Shown here: piece after piece, positions 60,178 through 64,000 of the stretch | Position numbering within the stretch: the first letter of the stretch is position 1 | Layout: the number at the start of each line of letters is the position of its first letter | DNA from: Sodalis sp. dw_96 | GTDB lineage: Bacteria > Pseudomonadota > Gammaproteobacteria > Enterobacterales > Enterobacteriaceae | Assembly: GCF_018449575.1 (NCBI RefSeq) | Contig: NZ_JAAVUT010000020.1 | Coordinates: 38,581 to 102,580 of the forward strand | Length of the DNA stretch: 64,000 bases | Direction of reading: 5' to 3' | Position numbers and translations under genes: made by a program | Notes under the pieces: generated by a model | The model's input: the letters and a program-made list of their open reading frames with translations, nothing else | What the model was told of the DNA's origin: nothing | The model's database searches: none

Positions 60178-60322
60178 GTCGGACCCGAAGGTCCGACCGA
60201 TGCTACTTATTTCACTCACCACTCTAAGCTCACAGCAAAGGAATAAGAGTGAGGTTGTATAGTGGCATGGCCGGTCTAAATGGTTCCTTAACGGTTCTTA
60301 ATGTTGTCAAAGCCGTTTGCTG
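60178..60322. repeat. R2, second long structured direct repeat
   Basis: Hairpin GGTCGGACC-CGAA-GGTCCGACC with a 9-bp stem; on the minus strand its loop is UUCG closed by C-G, an extra-stable tetraloop. Shared blocks CTCACAGCAAAGGAAT, TTGTATAGTGGCATGG, GGTTCCTTAACGGTTC and GTTGTCAAA follow, ending TTTGCTG. Similarity extends to about 60346. Confidence 0.87.
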
Positions 60323-60593
60323 GCAGGGTTGAACGCGTTGCCAGGCCAAGGTCAAACGTGGTCTGTCACCGAAACCGTGGACATTTCCTGTCCTCACGAT
60401 GAGGCCCATTCAAAGGCCAGTCCATGAGACCGTCACTCGAGTACGTTCAATTAGGCCGATGCGAAGCATAAGTCAGAAACCTTCGTATGACAGGCCCTGC
60501 ATCGAAGCGTTGTGGGCAACACTCCAAATGCCTACCGCTAGCGTTGAGAATCACTATCGGAAAAAGGCCTAAGGCCGTTCGGTGCAACCCCAC
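60323..60593. other. spacer before the GFA-family gene
   Basis: 271 bp after repeat R2. I recognise nothing coding. Confidence 0.35.
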
Positions 60594-61025
60594 TTAGGCA
60601 TCAAGCTCATTTTGCTGCCGGGGCGACTGAGGAAAGTGAGGGATTGTCTGATCAAGGCAAACCCACTTTTGTCCACTAGCGGTATATATGTCGAGCATTG
60701 GCTTGAAGTCCGATATATCGTCAAGCGAGGGAAATCTGATAGAAGTGACTTGTGCAAAAGCTTCGCTTTGCGTGAACAAAGGAGTACCACAATTAGGGCA
60801 AAAACTGCGAGTTGTTAAGCCACCGCTGCTTGCACGAACTGCATATGTTTTCGGTCTACCCATGATCTCAAGGTCGGCAGTCTTGACGATGATGCCTGAC
60901 GCAAAGGGAGCCCCACTTGAGAGCTGACAGTCTCTGCAATGGCAGTTGATCATGGCTATCGGCTCCCGCACAACTGTATAGCGGATCGACCCGCATGCGC
61001 ACCCGCCTGATAAAGGAATGTTCAT
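60594..61025 (-). CDS. GFA-family (glutathione-dependent formaldehyde-activating-like) zinc protein
   Basis: 143 residues of the GFA/CENP-V fold. Zinc-binding cysteines: GGCACGSIRY at the N-terminus, CHCRDCQLSSGAPF in the middle, and CPNCGTPLF. Members bind zinc and some accelerate the glutathione-formaldehyde adduct reaction, though most have no proven enzyme role. Sits alone between repeats R2 and R3, like a cassette gene. Confidence 0.88.
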   Translation of the reverse strand: MNIPLSGGCACGSIRYTVVREPIAMINCHCRDCQLSSGAPFASGIIVKTADLEIMGRPKTYAVRASSGGLTTRSFCPNCGTPLFTQSEAFAQVTSIRFPSLDDISDFKPMLDIYTASGQKWVCLDQTIPHFPQSPRQQNELDA

Positions 61026-61587
61026 ATGCGTTTTTCTAATGATACCTATCCTAATTATACGTCTATGACTTCATAGTCGCCGCTTCTGGCGAAAGTCGGT
61101 CCATGCGTTAGAGCGATCCCCGTGCATTCGTTCCGGATTTTTTACCTTTCATGGCACAAAGCGCGAGCCGTCCAACAATTGAACATCTCGGGCAACTCGT
61201 ATCAACGCTGCGGCGAGTTTTCATTCATCAACGTCAGGTAAAGAGCTGCAAAGCTTCACTTTTCGTCCGATACATCCGCCGATGTATGGCTTGCGTTCAG
61301 TCATCCCACCAGGTTATCAGGCCTGGACTGAATTACCTAACACGCTAGGCCATCAATACAGTTTTATTATCAGCAATGATGACATGGTCAAATACCCACA
61401 CGTCAACGAGGTTCAAAGCGTCAATTAGCCGCCTAGATAGGCCTGAGAGGGCCCTGGGAATGGCTAATTTATTGATATAGGCAAAGACGCTGATGCCGAA
61501 ACAGCCCTGACTAAGGTCAAAATGTTGCTGCCGCTAAACAATCGCTTATTAAGATGACTCCACAAACGGAATCTGTGGATTAGAGGT
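61026..61587. other. spacer between the GFA gene and R3
   Basis: 562 bp. A weak 65-codon frame at 61151-61348 (plus) shows no family resemblance. Otherwise featureless to my reading; possibly decayed DNA. Confidence 0.35.
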
Positions 61588-61732
61588 GGTCGGACCCGGA
61601 AGTCCGACCGGTAACGCGTGTTCATCCACCTTACAAAGCTCACAGCAAAGGAATGTGAATGAGGTTGTATAGTGGCATGGCCGGTCTAAATAGTTCCTTA
61701 ACGGTTCTTTATGTTGTCAAAGCTTTTTGCTG
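61588..61732. repeat. R3, third long structured direct repeat
   Basis: Same blocks as R2 with hairpin GGTCGGAC-CCGGAA-GTCCGACC, ending TTTGCTG. Shares TAGAGGTGGTCGGACCC with R2 at its left edge and AATGCCAGGCCC after its right edge. Confidence 0.87.
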
Positions 61733-61810
61733 AAAAGGACAAAAGTAATGCCAGGCCCAACCCGAACGGCAAGGTGAATTCGCCTCTGCTTGACGTTACA
61801 TAAAGCCAAT

Positions 61811-61840
61811 GATGGTGATGGTGATGGTGATGGTGATGGT
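61811..61840. repeat. hexanucleotide tandem repeat (GATGGT)5
   Basis: Five perfect head-to-tail copies directly before an IS66 transposase remnant. A related (AAGGTG) array is at 62401-62430. Confidence 0.9.
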
Positions 61841-61844
61841 GGGA

Positions 61845-62039
61845 ATAAAAAACGGGCGGTTTGCCGGGTCACTACGCGAGGAATAACGAATGGCGGCTAT
61901 CCTTAGCCTATTGAAAACCGCCAAACTGAACGGCCATGATCCCTCTATCTGGCTAAGCGATGTGCTGACGAGGTTGCCTTCCTGGCTCAACAGCCGGATA
62001 AGCGAACTGTTGCCCTACGTCGAAAATAGCTTTAGCTGA
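61845..62039 (+). pseudogene. IS66-family transposase C-terminal remnant
   Basis: Reads GRFAGSLREE, then an in-frame stop, then MAAILSLLKTAKLNGHDPS and a VLTRLP...ISELLPY ending, the signature of the IS66 TnpC C-terminus (FAGSLRAGxRAAxxxSLixTAKLNG). Only about 60 codons remain, with an internal stop; no terminal inverted repeats seen. Confidence 0.8.
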
Positions 62040-62059
62040 TAACCATCCCCCTCATGGGT

Positions 62060-62207
62060 GGTCGGACCCGAAAGTCCGACCGGCACTTCGTGGTTCACTC
62101 TCTGCCCCCAGGCTCACAGCAAAGCAATAAGAGTGAGATTGTATAGTGGCATGGGTGGTCTAAATGGTTCCTTAACGGTTCCCTACGTTGTCAAACCTAT
62201 TTTGCCG
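62060..62207. repeat. R4, fourth and most divergent structured direct repeat
   Basis: Hairpin GGTCGGAC-CCGAAA-GTCCGACC (62060-62081), then CTCACAGCAAAGCAAT, TTGTATAGTGGCATGG, GGTTCCTTAACGGTTC, GTTGTCAAA; right end TTTGCCG in place of TTTGCTG. Confidence 0.85.
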
Positions 62208-62267
62208 GAATGCTAAAAGTGTTGCCGCATCAATATCGAGCAACAACGTTGCCGGACAGCGCCCTGA

Positions 62268-62575
62268 TTAACCGCTGCCCGGCCAATATGCGGCTATTTT
62301 ATTTAAGCTACGCGAGATCACCACTCTCTTACCCTGCACCACGCTGTAGGTTATTGTGTTCCGGCTCATATTGATGCTCGGCGAGCCGGTCAAGGAGCCA
62401 AAGGTGAAGGTGAAGGTGAAGGTGAAGCTGTCGCCGACGCTGATGTTCTGCTGTTTGGCATTCTAGTCGTTGCTGTCCTTTTTGAGTCTTCACCGGTTAT
62501 CCGGCTGCTAAAATAGGCCACCCCCGCATTCAGCCTGACATTAGAGTTAAGCGATTTTCCTATCCCGGCGGACTG
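62268..62575 (-). pseudogene. decayed protein gene, unidentified
   Basis: On the minus strand one frame gives RLNAGVAYFSSRITGED and, after a frame change and a stop, a second gives QQNISVGDSF, a Thr-Phe run and SINMSRNTITYSVVQGKRVV before a TAA at 62268. It looks like a frameshifted gene whose reading contains the hexamer array. Family not recognised; it might be a surface or outer-membrane protein. Confidence 0.35.
62401..62430. repeat. hexanucleotide tandem repeat (AAGGTG)4 plus AAGCTG
   Basis: Four perfect units and one variant. On the minus strand it would encode alternating Thr-Phe in the decayed gene. Differs by one base per unit from the (GATGGT) array at 61811. Confidence 0.88.
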
Positions 62576-62587
62576 CTAGGGAGCGAG

Positions 62588-62899
62588 CTAACTTTTAAGA
62601 TCGTCCGATGACCATGAGCCCAGACCGTCGATATCACGAGAGCCTTGCAGGACGCGCTCGATAAGCACCTCATCATTTCGTGTGTCGTATATCAGGACAT
62701 AGCGTCCGTAAGTGCAGCTTCTCCGGCTTTTTCCTAACTCTGGGCGTTCGCGGTAGATCCAGGGATTTTCACCTATCAGCTTACATTGCTCGAGCAGCTC
62801 ATGGGTAAAGCTGAACGCCCGTGTTGGGTTATCCTGCGCGATGTAATCGCCTATCGCGGCGATATCTTGCCCCGCCAACGGTGATATTCTTAGTCTCAT
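62588..62899 (-). CDS. parE: ParE/RelE-superfamily toxin
   Basis: 103 residues with the ParE fold signatures: N-terminal RISPLAGQDIAAIGDYIAQDNP, central FTHELLEQCKLIGENPWIYRERPELG, and C-terminal YGRYVLIYDTRNDEVLIERVLQGSRDI. ParE toxins usually poison DNA gyrase. Starts inside the antitoxin stop (ATGA overlap). Confidence 0.9.
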   Translation of the reverse strand: MRLRISPLAGQDIAAIGDYIAQDNPTRAFSFTHELLEQCKLIGENPWIYRERPELGKSRRSCTYGRYVLIYDTRNDEVLIERVLQGSRDIDGLGSWSSDDLKS

Positions 62900-63159
62900 T
62901 GCGCTTTATTATCTTCCATCATGCGCCGATATTTTTGCAGCAAGGGGCCGAACACCTCTTCTACCGTTTTGCCCTCACCGCTGTTCGCGCCCAGCTCTAC
63001 CGCTGCACGTAACGCGTCGAGTTTATGTTGTTGTTCATGTTCTTCCAGCGAACGCAAGCCGGCGCGGATGACTTCGCTGACATTGTTATAACGGCCACTG
63101 TCGATTTGTGCGCGGATAAACTCTTCGAAGTGAGGACTCAGCGCGATACTGGTTGTCAT
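62896..63159 (-). CDS. parD: ParD-family antitoxin
   Basis: 87 residues from ATG 63159. N-terminal ribbon-helix-helix (TTSIALSPHFEEFIRAQIDSG, then SEVIRAGLRSLEE) for DNA binding and autoregulation, C-terminal tail (TVEEVFGPLLQKYRRMMED) for toxin binding. An in-frame start at 63177 is less likely. First gene of parDE; the tyrosine recombinase gene ends 15 bp upstream of 63192 in the same direction. Confidence 0.9.
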   Translation of the reverse strand: MTTSIALSPHFEEFIRAQIDSGRYNNVSEVIRAGLRSLEEHEQQHKLDALRAAVELGANSGEGKTVEEVFGPLLQKYRRMMEDNKAQ

Positions 63160-63191
63160 GATTGTCTCCAGACTCAAGATATTATCTATTA

Positions 63192-63869
63192 CTATCTGTT
63201 AGTATCTTTGGTGTTTTGTTTAGCGTCAACCCCCTTCATGGGGGTTTCATCTTCTGCCATCAAGTCGGCCAGCAGTCCGGTGTCTTCATCGTCGTCACCG
63301 TCCGGCCCTTCGCTCTGCGTCTGCTCTGCCGGATGCGTCGACGCATGCACCGCCGACAGCGCCTTGATGCTCACCTGCGTGTAGATTTGAGTACTCTCCA
63401 GGCTGGCGTGGCCCAGCATCGCCTGTATCCAGCGTAGGTCCGCGCCGTTTTCCAGCATTTGCGTGGACATCGCGTGGCGGAACAGGTGGCAACTGCCCCA
63501 CCGGGCGACACCGGACGTTTTGATGTAGCGGCCCACCACATAGCTGATACCGTTGACCGTTAAGCCTTCCACGCCGTCCAGCGCCACGAACAGCGCGGTG
63601 ATGGCCGGATTGACGACAAGCGCCGGGCGCACCTGTTGCTTGTAGTGTTCCACCCAACGCAGCGCCCGTTCTCCTATCGGGATAACCCGGTCTTTTTTGC
63701 CCTTGCCCTGGCGTACCGTCACCGTTTTACGGCTCTCGTCCACGCTGTAGAGGTCAAGCCTGGCCACTTCAGCGCGCCTAAGCCCCGTCGACCACAGCAG
63801 CTCCATCAGCGCCCGGTCGCGTTGACCTTGCGCCGTCTCCAGGTCCGGCAGGCTCAACACCCGCTCCAC
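63192..63869 (-). CDS. tyrosine recombinase, catalytic domain only
   Basis: 225 residues of a phage-integrase-type catalytic domain. Catalytic set: Arg in STGLRRAEVARLD, Lys in QGKGKKDRVI, HLFRHAMST (His and Arg), GHASLESTQIYTQV (His and Tyr nucleophile). The usual N-terminal core-binding domain (about 90-100 residues) is absent: a stop codon lies three codons before the GTG at 63869. The acidic C-terminal tail (DGDDDEDTG) is unusual. Either a truncated gene or a small integrase of the plasmid/integrative-element type. Confidence 0.8.
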   Translation of the reverse strand: MERVLSLPDLETAQGQRDRALMELLWSTGLRRAEVARLDLYSVDESRKTVTVRQGKGKKDRVIPIGERALRWVEHYKQQVRPALVVNPAITALFVALDGVEGLTVNGISYVVGRYIKTSGVARWGSCHLFRHAMSTQMLENGADLRWIQAMLGHASLESTQIYTQVSIKALSAVHASTHPAEQTQSEGPDGDDDEDTGLLADLMAEDETPMKGVDAKQNTKDTNR

Positions 63870-63909
63870 AACAGATTATCAACTAACAGACTGATTATTA
63901 ACGCGAGAC

Positions 63910-63929
63910 TGGGGTGCGACAACACCCCA
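63910..63929. other. hairpin between the recombinase gene and the next gene
   Basis: TGGGGTG-CGACAA-CACCCCA, 7-bp perfect stem, flanked by two CTAACAGA sequences (63893 and 63950 area). Could be a recombination or regulatory site; too little context to say. Confidence 0.4.
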
Positions 63930-63967
63930 ACCCCGCTCACCACAAGAAACTAACAGAGGTAGTTACC

Positions 63968-64000
63968 ATGGCTAAGCGCGATTGTAAGTCAGAAGCGGGC
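63968..64000 (+). CDS. start of a gene running off the window
   Basis: ATG at 63968 behind GAGG with 9-nt spacing; 11 codons visible (MAKRDCKSEAG). Divergent from the recombinase gene. Not identifiable. Confidence 0.45.
   Translation, partial: MAKRDCKSEAG

Noticed and set aside
61151..61348. 65-codon plus-strand frame between the GFA gene and R3
   Set aside because: No domain or ribosome site; composition looks non-coding.
59698..62207. R1-R4 as a CRISPR array
   Set aside because: Repeats are ~145 bp and spacers 300-1300 bp and unequal; CRISPR repeats are 23-47 bp with equal short spacers, and no cas gene is present.
59698..62207. R1-R4 as integron attC sites
   Set aside because: Units do not show paired GTTRRRY / RYYYAAC core sites in the right layout, and the recombinase lacks a visible integron-specific insertion. 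A different cassette mechanism remains open.

Overview
The window is chromosomal DNA of a gammaproteobacterium of the order Enterobacterales. The first 53 kb follow the gene order of the E. coli dam-glp region almost gene for gene: trpS-gph-rpe-dam-damX-aroB-aroK-hofQPONM / mrcA / nudE / igaA-yrfG-hslR-hslO / pckA / envZ-ompR / greB / tex / feoABC / bioH / gntX / nfuA / malQ-malP / glpR-glpG. High GC, ERIC-type and other palindromic intergenic repeats, decayed genes and IS remnants suggest a Sodalis-, Pectobacterium- or Serratia-like lineage. That placement is inference; no 16S gene is present.

Layout. 0-2.5 kb: the 3' part of a MocR-type aminotransferase gene, convergent with codA. 2.6-13 kb: one long leftward series from hofM to trpS (pilus-like DNA-uptake genes, shikimate pathway, Dam methylase, pentose-phosphate epimerase, TrpRS). 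13-23 kb: mostly rightward (mrcA, igaA, yrfG-hslR-hslO, pckA), with nudE leftward. 23-29 kb: envZ-ompR and greB leftward, tex rightward. 28.9-29.5 kb: an unannotated small-gene locus that looks like a type I toxin-antitoxin system. 30-33 kb: feoABC ferrous iron uptake. 33-35 kb: a GH13_18 sugar phosphorylase related to YcjM. 35-43.4 kb: a complete malonate decarboxylase operon mdcABCDEFGH with its LysR regulator mdcR. 43.8-53 kb: a BhsA/YhcN-type small protein, bioH, gntX, nfuA, malQ-malP (no malT beside them), glpR-glpG (no glpE or glpD beside them).

From 53 kb the synteny with E. coli ends and the DNA becomes accessory. It holds a FAD-enzyme-like fragment, a decapitated LysR gene, an epoxide hydrolase / glutathione S-transferase / MFS exporter group, an orphan cysteine-synthase-like PLP enzyme in AT-rich surroundings, and then (59.7-62.2 kb) four copies of a ~145-170 bp structured direct repeat that divide the DNA into cassette-like segments carrying a GFA-family gene, an IS66 remnant and decayed sequence. 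A ParDE toxin-antitoxin pair and a tyrosine recombinase lacking its N-terminal domain close the window.

The most interesting finding is the 28.9-29.43 kb locus. A 31-codon hydrophobic ORF on the minus strand has a good ribosome site and a strong terminator. Divergent to it is a ~93-nt plus-strand RNA gene with a TTGACG / extended -10 promoter and an intrinsic terminator. The first ~21 nt of the predicted RNA are complementary (19 of 21) to a site about 74 nt upstream of the toxin start. This is the architecture of tisB/istR-1 and zorO/orzO, at a locus where I know of no described system.
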